64,000 nt of DNA, from assembly GCA_017408735.1 (NCBI GenBank), contig JAFQUB010000024.1, positions 1 through 64,000 on the forward strand, given 5' to 3'. The first letter of the stretch is position 1. Each line of letters starts with the position of its first letter. Shown one piece after another: positions 1 through 8,361 of the stretch. Origin of the DNA: Lachnospiraceae bacterium. Its GTDB lineage: Bacteria; Bacillota; Clostridia; Lachnospirales; Lachnospiraceae. Below the pieces are notes generated by a model, which ran no database searches, was not told the DNA's origin, and saw only the letters and a list, made by a program, of their open reading frames with translations. The translations under genes and the position numbers were made by a program.

Positions 1-70
1 AGATAGGACAGAGGTGTAAGCGTAGCAATACGTTCAGCTGACTGTTACTAATCGGTCGAGGGCTTGACCA
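1..70 (+). rRNA. 23S ribosomal RNA, 3' end (partial)
   Basis: The first 70 bases match the conserved 3' end of bacterial 23S rRNA, including the sequence around GTTACTAATCGGTCGAGGGC and the terminal GACCA that pairs with the 5' end of the gene. The gene starts left of the window. The exact 3' end is placed by analogy and could move by a few bases. No 5S rRNA core sequence follows before the terminator at 208-236. Confidence 0.9.
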
Positions 71-207
71 AACATAAGAAAAGCGGTAGCACAACGCAGG
101 AATACGTGGAAAGCTTGCTTTCCGGAGTGTGGATGAGTTGTACGTAAGGTTTTCGTAGAAAGTTCTTGGAAATCCATGTGAAATTTTGAAGGTATAATAC
201 CTTAGTG

Positions 208-236
208 AAGATAACCTTTTTGGTTATCTTTTTTTG
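208..236 (+). terminator. Rho-independent terminator of the rRNA operon
   Basis: AAGATAACC (208-216) pairs perfectly with GGTTATCTT (222-230) over a five-T loop and is followed by a T run. It closes the rRNA transcript about 140 bases after the 23S end. Confidence 0.85.
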
Positions 237-353
237 TTTTTCTTTCAAATTATTAGATATAGCCGTTTTAGTGAAAGAGAATAATACTCAAAGCAGTTTG
301 TGAAAAAAAATAGTAGAAATTGCATAAAAATTCTGTATTTTTAAATAACTTTA

Positions 354-362
354 TGTTATAAT
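354..362 (+). promoter_or_regulatory. Extended -10 promoter upstream of cheV
   Basis: TG-T-TATAAT at 354-362 is a perfect extended -10 element. No good -35 box lies 17 bases upstream, which is acceptable for an extended -10 promoter. The stretch 237-463 holds nothing else recognised; the leader to the cheV start is about 95 bases. Confidence 0.5.
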
Positions 363-463
363 ACATTTTATAGGAGAGAAAGTCAGACAAAATGCAGATA
401 TAATGAGGGTTTGCGTTTCGATTTGGGTTTTTACATAATTTGTGCAATTAGGAGGGAAATAAA

Positions 464-1369
464 ATGGATACTAAGATTTTATTGGAGAACGGTACAAATG
501 AGTTAGAGGTATTGGAATTTACTTTGGGTGGAAATCATTATGGGATTAATGTGGCAAAGGTTCGCGAAATTTTAACTTATGAAAAAGTTACACCGGTGCC
601 AAATTCACATCCTAGCATAGAAGGAATTTTTATGCCGCGTGATACGATGATTACTGTCGTGAATTTGAAGAAGAGCATCGGTCTTCCGGAAAATGATGAA
701 AAAGGCTTATTAATTATCACAAACTTTAATAAGTTGCATATTGCATTCAGAGTAGATGCTGTTTTGGGGATTCATCGTGTTTCATGGGAAGAAATTATTA
801 AACCGGATGCTACAATTAATACAGCGGGTGCTGGTGTTTCAACTGGTATCATTAAGATGGATAATAAATTAATTATTATTCTTGATTTTGAAAAAATTGT
901 AACAGATATTAGTCCAGAAACTGGGCTTAAAGTATCTGAGATTGAAGAACTGGGGGAACGTGAACGTAGAAATATCCCGATTGTAATTGCGGAGGATTCA
1001 CCACTGTTGAATCGTTTGATTACAGATTCTTTAAAGAAAGCAGGATATGTGAATTTGATTATCAATAATAATGGTAAAGAAGCATGGGATAAACTTTGCG
1101 ATATGAAACGGAAAGGTGATATTCAACAGCAAGTTGGTTGCGTTATCACAGATATTGAAATGCCGGTTATGGATGGACATCGTCTTACCAAGTTAGTAAA
1201 GGGTGATTCAAAGTTAAAAGATGTTCCTGTAGTTATCTTCTCATCTCTTGTAAACGATGAAATGAGAAGAAAAGGAGAACAGTTAGGGGCAGATGCACAA
1301 TTAGCAAAACCTGAGATTGGTAATCTGGTAAGAGAAATTGATAAATTGATTATGAAGAGTCAAAAATAA
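464..1369 (+). CDS. cheV: CheV-type chemotaxis coupling protein (CheW domain plus receiver)
   Basis: CheV couples chemoreceptors to the CheA kinase and is tuned by phosphorylation of its receiver domain. The 301-residue length is typical. Residues about 15-155 read as a CheW domain. Residues about 170-300 are a response regulator receiver with the acidic pair in IAEDSPLLNRL, the phospho-acceptor Asp230 in ITDIEMPVMDG, and the conserved Lys282. The start is set by the ribosome binding site AGGAGGG at 450-456. No che or flagellar operon is next to it, so it is probably a separately transcribed copy working with receptors encoded elsewhere. Family assignment is firm; which receptors it serves cannot be seen. 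Confidence 0.95.
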   Translation: MDTKILLENGTNELEVLEFTLGGNHYGINVAKVREILTYEKVTPVPNSHPSIEGIFMPRDTMITVVNLKKSIGLPENDEKGLLIITNFNKLHIAFRVDAVLGIHRVSWEEIIKPDATINTAGAGVSTGIIKMDNKLIIILDFEKIVTDISPETGLKVSEIEELGERERRNIPIVIAEDSPLLNRLITDSLKKAGYVNLIINNNGKEAWDKLCDMKRKGDIQQQVGCVITDIEMPVMDGHRLTKLVKGDSKLKDVPVVIFSSLVNDEMRRKGEQLGADAQLAKPEIGNLVREIDKLIMKSQK

Positions 1370-1385
1370 AACAGATCATGTACTT

Positions 1386-1409
1386 GGGGGACATTTTATG
1401 TCCCCTTTC
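1386..1409 (+). terminator. Likely terminator after cheV
   Basis: GGGGACAT (1387-1394) and ATGTCCCC (1398-1405) form an 8-bp stem with a three-base loop, followed by TTTC. The short T run makes it a moderate terminator. Because it lies here, an ATG start at 1378 for the next gene is unlikely. Confidence 0.55.
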
Positions 1410-1455
1410 TACATGTACTTTTGAATGTAATGCAACAAAGAAAGAAAAGGAATGG

Positions 1456-2232
1456 ATGAAAGTGGAAAAAATAAAAAAGATAATAGAAGATTCTCAATGT
1501 GTGTTGATTGGCATTGGAACTGATATGCAATATACTGGTTTAAACAAAGAACTTACAGAGATTTTTCAGCAAAAAGAAAAGCAGGAAATGTTGGAAAAAG
1601 AAGCTGAGTGGTTATTACCATTTCTTAAAAGTTATAGCTGTCAAAATGATAAAGATATTAGGCAGGCAAATGCCTATGAGAATCTGTATCAATTGGTGAA
1701 AAATAAAAATTACTTTGTTGTAACATTGAATGATGATGACAAAATTTTTCAATCAAGTTTTTCAGCGGATAAAATAACTGCACCTTGTGGAAGTATGAGT
1801 AGACTGCAGTGTATTAATGGATGTGAAGAAAGCATAAGAGAATCGGAAGAAATAGTAAATGATATTGTAGATAATATTAAAAATCCCCATATAAAACTTG
1901 CAGATATAGCAAAACCATGTTGTGAAAAATGTGGTGGATATTTGGTGTTTAATACGGTAGGACAGAAGAAATATTTGGAAAGCGGTTACATAAAAAGCTG
2001 GGAAAAATATCGCATGTGGCTTACAGGAACTTTGAATAAGAAAATTTGTCTACTGGAATTGGGAGCGGATTTTAAATATCCATCTATTATCCGATGGGCA
2101 TTTGAAAAAGTAGCTTTTATCAATGAAAAGGCTACGTTCATTCGTGTGAATGAAAAATATCCGCAGATGACAGAAGAATTAAAGGGAAAAGCATATGCAT
2201 ACAATAAAAATCCTATAGAATTCTTTCAATAA
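1456..2232 (+). CDS. Sir2-family protein, divergent macrodomain-class (SirTM-like) sirtuin
   Basis: The 258-residue product resembles sirtuins of the SirTM class, which act as NAD-dependent protein ADP-ribosyltransferases. Visible parallels are a Rossmann-like GIGTD at 19-23, a TLNDDDKIFQ stretch like the TTNVDHQF motif, a Cys-rich zinc segment (LQCINGC, then CCEKCGG), and a C-terminal LELGADFKYPSIIRWAFEK block typical of the family. The usual catalytic His of sirtuins is replaced (PCGSM in place of HGS), and the NAD loop is degenerate, so activity is doubtful. SirTM genes normally sit with a macrodomain gene and lipoate-pathway genes; none is here. The start at 1456 is preferred over 1378 because AAAGGA sits just upstream and the earlier start is inside a terminator hairpin. 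Confidence 0.7.
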   Translation: MKVEKIKKIIEDSQCVLIGIGTDMQYTGLNKELTEIFQQKEKQEMLEKEAEWLLPFLKSYSCQNDKDIRQANAYENLYQLVKNKNYFVVTLNDDDKIFQSSFSADKITAPCGSMSRLQCINGCEESIRESEEIVNDIVDNIKNPHIKLADIAKPCCEKCGGYLVFNTVGQKKYLESGYIKSWEKYRMWLTGTLNKKICLLELGADFKYPSIIRWAFEKVAFINEKATFIRVNEKYPQMTEELKGKAYAYNKNPIEFFQ

Positions 2233-2238
2233 ATAGAA

Positions 2239-2267
2239 TTGTGTTATCAAAGCAAATATGGTAAACT
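2239..2267 (+). promoter_or_regulatory. Sigma-A-type promoter for the acidic repeat protein and his genes
   Basis: TTGTGT at 2239-2244 and TAAACT at 2262-2267 are separated by exactly 17 bases. It would drive the gene at 2343 and, by readthrough, hisH and hisF. Confidence 0.5.
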
Positions 2268-2342
2268 AAAAAGTAGCTATAGCATTGAGATGATTTGTAG
2301 AATTAATCAATGTACTGACGAAAAATGATTAGAGGTGAGGGT

Positions 2343-4385
2343 ATGAGCACAACAGAAGATTATTTAGATCAATTGTTAAAAAATGCGTCTGGCGAAGGAA
2401 ATGAAGGTATTGGGGAATTTGATTCTGAATTACAGAGTGAAGAAAGTATTATTTCCTTGGAAGATAATGCAGATGAAATGGCAGTAGGGGATGGAATATC
2501 CTTGGAACAGGCAATGGAAATGTCTGTTGATGATGTTTTGAATGAAATGGCAAGTATGGAAAATGAGGAAGTAGATCTATTGTCTGAAGAAGCACCGGCG
2601 GAAGAACCTGGGTTGGAAATTCTGGGAAGTGTAAATGAGTCAGAGGATTCGGAAACCGGAATGATGAGTGAAGATGAGATAACGGCAATGCTGGAATTAA
2701 GTCAAGTCATAGAACCGGAAGCAGAAAGTGTGGACTCCATGGACGATGCACCAATACTGACCGAACCCATGTTAGAGAAAACGCTTCAAGAAGAAATTAG
2801 TTTGGATGCTACAATGATGAGCGAAGAAGCAATAGAAGCAATGCTTGCATCAAGTGAGGTATCCGAGACAGAAACAGAGTCTGAGTCGGAAGTAGAAATA
2901 CCAGTTGAACCGGAACCAATCAGTGAGCCGGAAGATTTAGGAACTGGAATGATGAGCGAAGAAGCGATAGCAGCAATGTTTGCATCAAGTGATGTTTTCG
3001 AGACTGAGGAAGAACCGAAAGTAGCTAGTGAACCAGAAGTAGCCAGTGAACCGGAAGTAGTCAGTGAACCAGAAGTAGTCAGTGAACCGGAAGTAGCCAG
3101 TGAACCGGAAGTAGCCAGTGAACCGGAAGTGGCCAGTGAGTTGGCAGATTTAGGAAGCGAAATACTGGGGGATGAACTACTTTCATTTGATGACATGTTG
3201 GCAGGTATAAATGAAGAAGAAATTGGAACATTACCAGAAGATATGTCTGCTTTGTCTGAAGATATGGGAACAGATTCAGTTGCAGAAGGTAGTAGCGATG
3301 ACAGTATTCTTGACTTGCTTAATATGATGTCTGATGATGAGGACTTAAAAGATATTGGGGATTTACTAAAAGCGGACGAAGATTCTAATTTTGATATATC
3401 TGAGGATGAATTGTTTGGCGAAATACCAACTGAGGGTGAGGAAATGCAGCAGGGAGAAGTAGAAAACAGTGGTAAAAAACAGGGATTTTTTGCAAAGCTG
3501 TTTGGAAAAAAGAAAGATAAAAGTATAGAAAAATCAGAAGTTGATGAAAATCAGCAGATTATTAAAGAAGTGGAAGAAGAAATAGAAGAAGAAGATAAAA
3601 AGGCAGAAGAAAAGAAGAAAAAGAAAAAAGCCAAAAAGGATAAAAAAGGTAAAAAGAAGGGGAAAAACAGCGGGGAAGGACAAGACGACGGAGAAGAAGC
3701 CGAAGCAGAAGGTGGTAAAAATGGCAAAAAAGAGAAAAAGAAGAAAGCTAAGAAAGAAAAACCACCAAAAGAAGTAGTCGTAACTCCAAAAGAACCGCCA
3801 CTTCCTAAGAAGCCGGTTATTCTGATTATGCTTATGGCAGCGTCCATTCTTGCCCTGGTACTTTTGAGTCATAATGTAATTAATTATCAGTCAAGTATAA
3901 GTAAGGCGGACAGTTCGTTTATTAACAGAAACTACGAAGAAGCTTATCAAAATATTTTGGGTGTAAATGTAAAAGAGGATGATAAGCAGTTACACGATAG
4001 AATTCGTGTGATGATGAAGTTGGAAGCCAAATATGAGATGTATTTATCACATATCGAGCAAAACAAATATGATGAAGCATTGAATGATTTGATTATGGGT
4101 GTCATTAGATATGACCATTATAAAAAAGATGCTGAGGAGCTTGGAATTCAGCAGGCATTTGATGATGAACTGGCATTGATTGAAGAACAGTTAAATGTAG
4201 TTTTCGGTGTTGATGTTAACCAAGCGAGAGAATGGCATAATACATTGAGTGCCTTAGATTATACAGAAACAGTGCGTAGCGTAGTAAAAGCCGCAGGTTA
4301 TTCCGTGGAAGAGGCAGTAATTGAAGAAGATACAGAAGAAACTTCTGAGGATTTATCACAGTTTGGTGTGGAAGCAGTAGAGTAA
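2343..4385 (+). CDS. Large acidic repeat protein with one transmembrane segment, function unknown
   Basis: This 680-residue protein is not assigned to a known family. Residues 1-390 are very acidic and low in complexity. They hold three copies of a MMSE(D/E)(E/A)I.AM motif (about 107-122, 158-173, 203-218) that looks like the EIDALL CheY-binding motif of FliM/FliN, and seven tandem PEVxSE repeats (224-265). Residues about 395-480 are a Lys/Glu-rich coiled or disordered tract. One membrane helix is at about 491-512, and residues 513-680 form a probably helical extracellular part. The N-terminus is probably cytoplasmic. The start at 2343 follows GAGGTGAGG. It is 20 bases from hisH, so they are probably cotranscribed, though a histidine role is not implied. 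A role in motility or chemotaxis is only a guess from the motif and the nearby cheV. Confidence 0.75.
   Translation: MSTTEDYLDQLLKNASGEGNEGIGEFDSELQSEESIISLEDNADEMAVGDGISLEQAMEMSVDDVLNEMASMENEEVDLLSEEAPAEEPGLEILGSVNESEDSETGMMSEDEITAMLELSQVIEPEAESVDSMDDAPILTEPMLEKTLQEEISLDATMMSEEAIEAMLASSEVSETETESESEVEIPVEPEPISEPEDLGTGMMSEEAIAAMFASSDVFETEEEPKVASEPEVASEPEVVSEPEVVSEPEVASEPEVASEPEVASELADLGSEILGDELLSFDDMLAGINEEEIGTLPEDMSALSEDMGTDSVAEGSSDDSILDLLNMMSDDEDLKDIGDLLKADEDSNFDISEDELFGEIPTEGEEMQQGEVENSGKKQGFFAKLFGKKKDKSIEKSEVDENQQIIKEVEEEIEEEDKKAEEKKKKKKAKKDKKGKKKGKNSGEGQDDGEEAEAEGGKNGKKEKKKKAKKEKPPKEVVVTPKEPPLPKKPVILIMLMAASILALVLLSHNVINYQSSISKADSSFINRNYEEAYQNILGVNVKEDDKQLHDRIRVMMKLEAKYEMYLSHIEQNKYDEALNDLIMGVIRYDHYKKDAEELGIQQAFDDELALIEEQLNVVFGVDVNQAREWHNTLSALDYTETVRSVVKAAGYSVEEAVIEEDTEETSEDLSQFGVEAVE
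3012..3137 (+). repeat. Seven in-frame 18-bp tandem repeats
   Basis: Seven units of 18 bases starting GAACC(G/A)GAAGTAG, differing at a few positions, encode PEVxSE repeats in the acidic protein. Units are in frame, so copy number could change by slippage without breaking the gene. Confidence 0.9.
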
Positions 4386-4405
4386 AGAAAGGATGACATG
4401 ACAGA

Positions 4406-5008
4406 ATGATAGCCATTATTGACTATGATGCAGGAAACATTAAGAGTGTAGAAAAAGCACTATTGTATTTGGGAGAAAAAGCAGAAATTACAAGGGACAA
4501 AGAAAAAATTCTAAATGCAGACAAAGTTATTTTACCGGGGGTAGGTAATTTTGGTGATGCAATGGCAAACATACATAAGTATGAGCTTGCACCTGTAATC
4601 AAAGAAGTAGTGGATAGGAAGACACCATTTCTTGGGATTTGTGTTGGCTTGCAGTTGTTGTTTGAAAGAAGCGACGAATCCGATGGTGTTCCGGGACTTG
4701 GAATTTTGGAGGGAGAAATCTTACGAATTCCGGATGCAGAGTTAAAAGTTCCACAGATTGGCTGGAACAATATTAAAATTGATAAGTCATGTCCGCTGTT
4801 TCAAGGTTTGCCGGAAAATCCATATGTGTACTTTGTACATTCCTATTATTTGAAGGCAAAAGATGAAAAAATTGTAAAAGCTACCACAGAGTATGGTACT
4901 TTGATTCATGCGGCAGTGCAGAAAGACAATGTTTTTGCGTGTCAGTTCCATCCTGAAAAAAGCAGTGAAGTGGGATTACACATTTTGAAAAACTTTATTG
5001 GACTGTAA
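4406..5008 (+). CDS. hisH: Imidazole glycerol phosphate synthase, glutamine amidotransferase subunit
   Basis: HisH releases ammonia from glutamine and passes it to HisF to make imidazole glycerol phosphate and AICAR in histidine synthesis. The 200-residue length is normal. The class I amidotransferase triad is present: Cys79 in GICVGLQ, and His182 and Glu184 in [10 protein letters not shown] ribosome binding site AAAGGATG lies upstream. hisF follows 23 bases later, giving the two-subunit complex from one transcript. The remaining his genes are not in the window. Confidence 0.97.
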   Translation: MIAIIDYDAGNIKSVEKALLYLGEKAEITRDKEKILNADKVILPGVGNFGDAMANIHKYELAPVIKEVVDRKTPFLGICVGLQLLFERSDESDGVPGLGILEGEILRIPDAELKVPQIGWNNIKIDKSCPLFQGLPENPYVYFVHSYYLKAKDEKIVKATTEYGTLIHAAVQKDNVFACQFHPEKSSEVGLHILKNFIGL

Positions 5009-5031
5009 GGATTTACAAGGAGGAACAACCC

Positions 5032-5793
5032 ATGTTAACAAAAAGAATCATACCATGTCTTGATGTAAATAATGGACGTGTGGTAAAAGGAATTAATTTT
5101 GTAAATTTAAGAGATGCCGGGGATCCGGTAGAAATAGCAGCAGCCTATGATAAAGCCGGCGCAGATGAAGTGGTGTTCTTAGATATCACCGCTTCATCCG
5201 ATGCCAGAAAGACCGTAGTAGACATGGTAAGGCGTGTAGCAGAAAATGTTTTTATTCCATTTACGGTAGGAGGTGGAATCAGAACGGTAGATGATTTCAG
5301 AGAATTACTACGGGAAGGGGCAGACAAGATTTCCATTAATTCATCTGCCATTAATAATCCACAGCTTATCAGTGATGCAGCAGATAAATTCGGACGTCAG
5401 TGTGTTGTGGTAGCCATTGATGCGAAACGCAGAGCAGACGGAAGTGGATGGAATATCTATAAAAATGGCGGAAGAATTGATGTAGGCATTGATGCTGTAG
5501 AATGGGCAATGAAAGCAGATAAAATGGGCGCAGGAGAAATTCTTTTAACCAGTATGGACTGCGATGGGACCAAGGCAGGTTATGATGTAGAACTGACTAA
5601 AATCATTGCAGAGAATGTGTCTATTCCGGTAATTGCATCCGGTGGTGCCGGTACGAAAGAGCACTTTTATGATGCTTTAACAGAGGGAAAGGCAGATGCA
5701 GCCTTGGCAGCCTCACTGTTCCATTTTAAAGAATTGGAAATCAGAGATTTAAAACAGTATTTAAAAGATAGAGAAGTATCCGTTAGAATGTAA
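5032..5793 (+). CDS. hisF: Imidazole glycerol phosphate synthase, cyclase subunit
   Basis: HisF is the TIM-barrel subunit that uses HisH-derived ammonia to close the imidazole ring. The 253-residue length is typical. The two catalytic aspartates are visible, Asp11 in [10 protein letters not shown] and Asp130 in VVVAIDAK. Phosphate-binding GGGIR and SGGAG loops are also present. The start follows a strong AAGGAGG. A long terminator at 5812-5848 ends this transcript. Confidence 0.98.
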   Translation: MLTKRIIPCLDVNNGRVVKGINFVNLRDAGDPVEIAAAYDKAGADEVVFLDITASSDARKTVVDMVRRVAENVFIPFTVGGGIRTVDDFRELLREGADKISINSSAINNPQLISDAADKFGRQCVVVAIDAKRRADGSGWNIYKNGGRIDVGIDAVEWAMKADKMGAGEILLTSMDCDGTKAGYDVELTKIIAENVSIPVIASGGAGTKEHFYDALTEGKADAALAASLFHFKELEIRDLKQYLKDREVSVRM

Positions 5794-5811
5794 TAAAATA
5801 AGAAAAATTAT

Positions 5812-5848
5812 CAACTTGGAAGACAATTCTGTTTTTCAAGTTGTTTTT
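5812..5848 (+). terminator. Strong terminator after hisF
   Basis: CAACTTGGAAGACA (5812-5825) pairs with TGTTTTTCAAGTTG (5830-5843) as a 14-bp stem with a four-base loop and G-T pairs, followed by five T. It shows that the ung reading frame cannot usefully start at 5816. Confidence 0.85.
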
Positions 5849-5863
5849 ATGGAGGAAAATAGC

Positions 5864-6544
5864 ATGGCAATGATAAGTAATGATTGGCTGGACGCCATTG
5901 AAGAAGAGTTTAAGAAGCCATATTATAGTGAACTTTATAAATTTGTTAGAGAGGAATACAGCAGAACAAAAATTTATCCACCGGCAGAAGATATTTTTAA
6001 TGCATTTCATTTTACGCCATTAAGCCAAGTGAAAGTTTTGCTTTTAGGGCAGGATCCTTATCATAACGAACACCAGGCACATGGATTAAGCTTTTCGGTA
6101 TTACCGGATCAGCCGGAGATACCACCATCTTTGCAAAATATTTACAAAGAACTGAAAGAAGATTGTGGCTGCTATATTCCGAATAATGGATATTTGAAGA
6201 AATGGGCAGATCAAGGAGTACTTTTATTAAATACAGTACTGACTGTGAGAGCTCATCAGGCAAATTCACATCAGGGAAAAGGCTGGGAAAATTTTACAGA
6301 TGCGGTAATTGAAGCGGTTAATGCGCAGGACCGCCCGATTGTATATTTCTTATGGGGAAGACCCGCGCAAATGAAAGAAAAGATGCTTACAAATCCAAAA
6401 CATCTTGTATTAAAAGCACCACATCCAAGTCCATTGTCAGCATACCGTGGCTTTTTTGGGTGTAAACATTTCAGCCAGGCAAATGAATTCTTGAAAGCAA
6501 ATGGCATTGAGCCAATTGACTGGCAGATTGAAAATCAAAATTAA
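5864..6544 (+). CDS. ung: Uracil-DNA glycosylase, family 1
   Basis: Ung removes uracil from DNA to start base excision repair. The family 1 motif GQDPYHNE carries catalytic Asp64, and the C-terminal HPSPLSAYRGFFGC carries the catalytic His and the leucine loop. The product is 226 residues from the ATG at 5864, which has GGAGG at 5851-5855. Its TAA overlaps the stop codon of the convergent pdxT gene by four bases. Confidence 0.97.
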   Translation: MAMISNDWLDAIEEEFKKPYYSELYKFVREEYSRTKIYPPAEDIFNAFHFTPLSQVKVLLLGQDPYHNEHQAHGLSFSVLPDQPEIPPSLQNIYKELKEDCGCYIPNNGYLKKWADQGVLLLNTVLTVRAHQANSHQGKGWENFTDAVIEAVNAQDRPIVYFLWGRPAQMKEKMLTNPKHLVLKAPHPSPLSAYRGFFGCKHFSQANEFLKANGIEPIDWQIENQN

Positions 6545-7119
6545 TTACTGGAAGCACCTTTTACCATAGTAAGAAATAATTCGTGAATAGCAGTACTCTC
6601 ATCTAATTCAGGGTGAAAGGAAATACCAAGCTGATTTTTGTAACGGGCACCTACAATATTTCCGTCTACGGTTGCCAGAATTTCAGCTTCCGGAGAAACC
6701 TTATCAATGTAAGGCGCACGTATAAAAGTCATAGGAATTTTGCCAAGACCTTTAAAATTCTCTTCTGTGTAAAAGCTTCCTAATTGCCTACCATAGGCAT
6801 TTCTTTTGACAGTAACCGGCATAGTACCAAAATGAACGGTAGAATCCTCTGTAAGATGTTCTGCTAATAAAATTAGTCCTGCACAGGTGGCAAGTACCGG
6901 CATGCCCTGCAATATTTTTGATTTTAAAGTATCAAATATATTTAGGCTATGTAATAATTTACCCATGACGGTGCTTTCGCCACCTGGAAGGATAAGCCCG
7001 TCAAAAGGGCGATCTAAATCAGATGATTTACGTATTTCAAAACAGTCTACGCCGAGTTTTTCTAACATTTTTTCATGTTCAATGAAGGCTCCCTGTACAG
7101 CTAAAACTCCAATTGTCAT
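6541..7119 (-). CDS. pdxT: Pyridoxal 5'-phosphate synthase glutaminase subunit
   Basis: PdxT hydrolyses glutamine and channels ammonia to PdxS in the DXP-independent route to vitamin B6. The 192-residue protein has the nucleophile Cys79 in ATCAGLI and the His/Glu pair in ISFHPELDE, with an early GGESTVMG oxyanion region. It starts one base after the pdxS stop codon, so translation is probably coupled. Its stop overlaps the ung stop on the other strand. Confidence 0.97.
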   Translation of the reverse strand: MTIGVLAVQGAFIEHEKMLEKLGVDCFEIRKSSDLDRPFDGLILPGGESTVMGKLLHSLNIFDTLKSKILQGMPVLATCAGLILLAEHLTEDSTVHFGTMPVTVKRNAYGRQLGSFYTEENFKGLGKIPMTFIRAPYIDKVSPEAEILATVDGNIVGARYKNQLGISFHPELDESTAIHELFLTMVKGASSN

Positions 7120-7120
7120 T

Positions 7121-7993
7121 TTATTTTCCTCTTTCTGCCATTAAAAGTTCGATTTCACTTTCGTTAATACCTACCATAGCTTCTCCTAAATCTTTGGAGA
7201 GTTCTGCGATTAATTTGGCATCTGTATAGTTTGTAACTGCCTGTACAATGGCAGCAGCACGTTTCTTAGGATTTCCACTTTTAAAAATGCCGGAACCAAC
7301 AAAGACACCTTCAGCACCTAACTGCATCATTAAAGCAGCATCCGCAGGAGTGGCAACACCACCGGCTGCAAAATTTACAACTGGAAGTCTTTTGTGTTCG
7401 TGAACATATAAAACCAGTTCGTATGGCACCTGTAAGGTTTTTGCAGCATCGTATAATTCATCTTCACGCATGGAAGAAAGTCTGGCAATTTCCTGATTCA
7501 TCATACGCATATGGCGTACAGCTTGTACCACGTCGCCAGTACCCGGTTCACCTTTTGTACGAATCATGGATGCACCTTCGTTGATTCGTCTTAAAGCTTC
7601 GCCTAAATCTTTGGCACCGCAGACAAATGGTACATTAAATTTTGTTTTGTTGATATGGAATTTATCATCTGCTGGGGATAATACTTCGCTTTCGTCAATG
7701 TAATCAATTTCAATAGCTTCTAATAATTGGGCTTCTACAAAATGGCCGATACGGCATTTTGCCATAACAGGAATGGAAACAGCTTCCTGAATTCCCTGAA
7801 TCATTTTAGGGTCGCTCATTCTGGAAACACCACCGGCAGCTCTGATATCAGCAGGAATTCTCTCTAGCGCCATAACTGCACAGGCTCCCGCTTCTTCCGC
7901 AATATGAGCCTGTTCCGGTGTAGTAACATCCATAATTACGCCACCCTTTAACATTTGTGCCAATTCTTTGTTTAATTCGTATCTTTTATTCAT
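7121..7993 (-). CDS. pdxS: Pyridoxal 5'-phosphate synthase lyase subunit
   Basis: PdxS condenses ribose 5-phosphate, glyceraldehyde 3-phosphate and ammonia into PLP on a dodecameric TIM barrel. The 290-residue length fits. Catalytic residues are visible as Asp22 in [10 protein letters not shown], Lys79 in VMAKCRIGH and a later Lys in RTKGEPGTG. The start is set at 7993, where MNKRYELN begins as is usual and GGAGA lies eight bases upstream; a tandem ATG at 7996 is also possible. It forms a two-gene operon with pdxT. Confidence 0.97.
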   Translation of the reverse strand: MNKRYELNKELAQMLKGGVIMDVTTPEQAHIAEEAGACAVMALERIPADIRAAGGVSRMSDPKMIQGIQEAVSIPVMAKCRIGHFVEAQLLEAIEIDYIDESEVLSPADDKFHINKTKFNVPFVCGAKDLGEALRRINEGASMIRTKGEPGTGDVVQAVRHMRMMNQEIARLSSMREDELYDAAKTLQVPYELVLYVHEHKRLPVVNFAAGGVATPADAALMMQLGAEGVFVGSGIFKSGNPKKRAAAIVQAVTNYTDAKLIAELSKDLGEAMVGINESEIELLMAERGK

Positions 7994-8028
7994 CATTACA
8001 TCTCCTAACTGTGTTCTTGATGATGTGA

Positions 8029-8072
8029 ATTGTATCACAAACTGAACTTTTGAAAACAACCAGTTTTCAAAA
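8029..8072 (-). promoter_or_regulatory. pdxS promoter with overlapping inverted repeat
   Basis: On the minus strand TACAAT (8034-8029) can serve as -10 with TTGTTT (8059-8054) as a -35 at 19 bases. A perfect 10-bp inverted repeat, TTTTGAAAAC (8048-8057) and GTTTTCAAAA (8063-8072), covers the -35 region. It could be an operator or a weak terminator. No regulator gene is adjacent. Confidence 0.4.
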
Positions 8073-8141
8073 ATTTAACCAGTCCAGTTTTAGCAGACAT
8101 AAATTTCAAGAGAAAAAAATGAAAAAAGTTGTGAAAAAGGC

Positions 8142-8170
8142 TTGCCAAAAGAAAAAATGTGTGATATATT
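8142..8170 (+). promoter_or_regulatory. Promoter of the tRNA-Leu gene
   Basis: TTGCCA (8142-8147) and TATATT (8165-8170) have a 17-base spacer and lie 17 bases before the tRNA. Confidence 0.6.
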
Positions 8171-8186
8171 ATAGAAGTTGTGACGT

Positions 8187-8269
8187 GCCGGCGTGTCGGA
8201 ATGGCAGACGAGGCAGACTCAAAATCTGTTGTGGGCAACCACGTGCGGGTTCAAGTCCCGCTGCCGGCA
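8187..8269 (+). tRNA. tRNA-Leu(CAA)
   Basis: An 83-base class II tRNA. The acceptor stem GCCGGCG pairs with TGCCGGC, the discriminator base is A, and the T arm contains GGTTCAAGTCC. The anticodon loop CTCAAAA gives anticodon CAA, which reads UUG. The long variable arm TGTGGGCAACCACG is typical of leucine tRNAs. The CCA end is not encoded. Confidence 0.95.
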
Positions 8270-8280
8270 TAACGAATAAG

Positions 8281-8312
8281 AAGCTCCCTGACTATGGTTA
8301 GGGGGCTTTTTT
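8281..8312 (+). terminator. Terminator after tRNA-Leu
   Basis: AAGCTCCCT (8281-8289) pairs with AGGGGGCTT (8300-8308) and is followed by a T run. Confidence 0.8.
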
Positions 8313-8361
8313 AAAGTCTTTTTATCGTATGAGGGTATAGGAAGAAAGGGATAAAAACAGA

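Noticed and set aside
3012-3137. Could the repeat be a CRISPR array
   Set aside because: Units abut with no spacers and are in frame with a protein.
2786-3196. Long minus-strand frame over the acidic gene repeats
   Set aside because: It is a mirror of the tandem repeat tract and has no ribosome binding site; the plus-strand gene has both.
8050-8301. Plus-strand frame across the tRNA region
   Set aside because: It covers the tRNA-Leu gene and the pdxS promoter and has no ribosome binding site.
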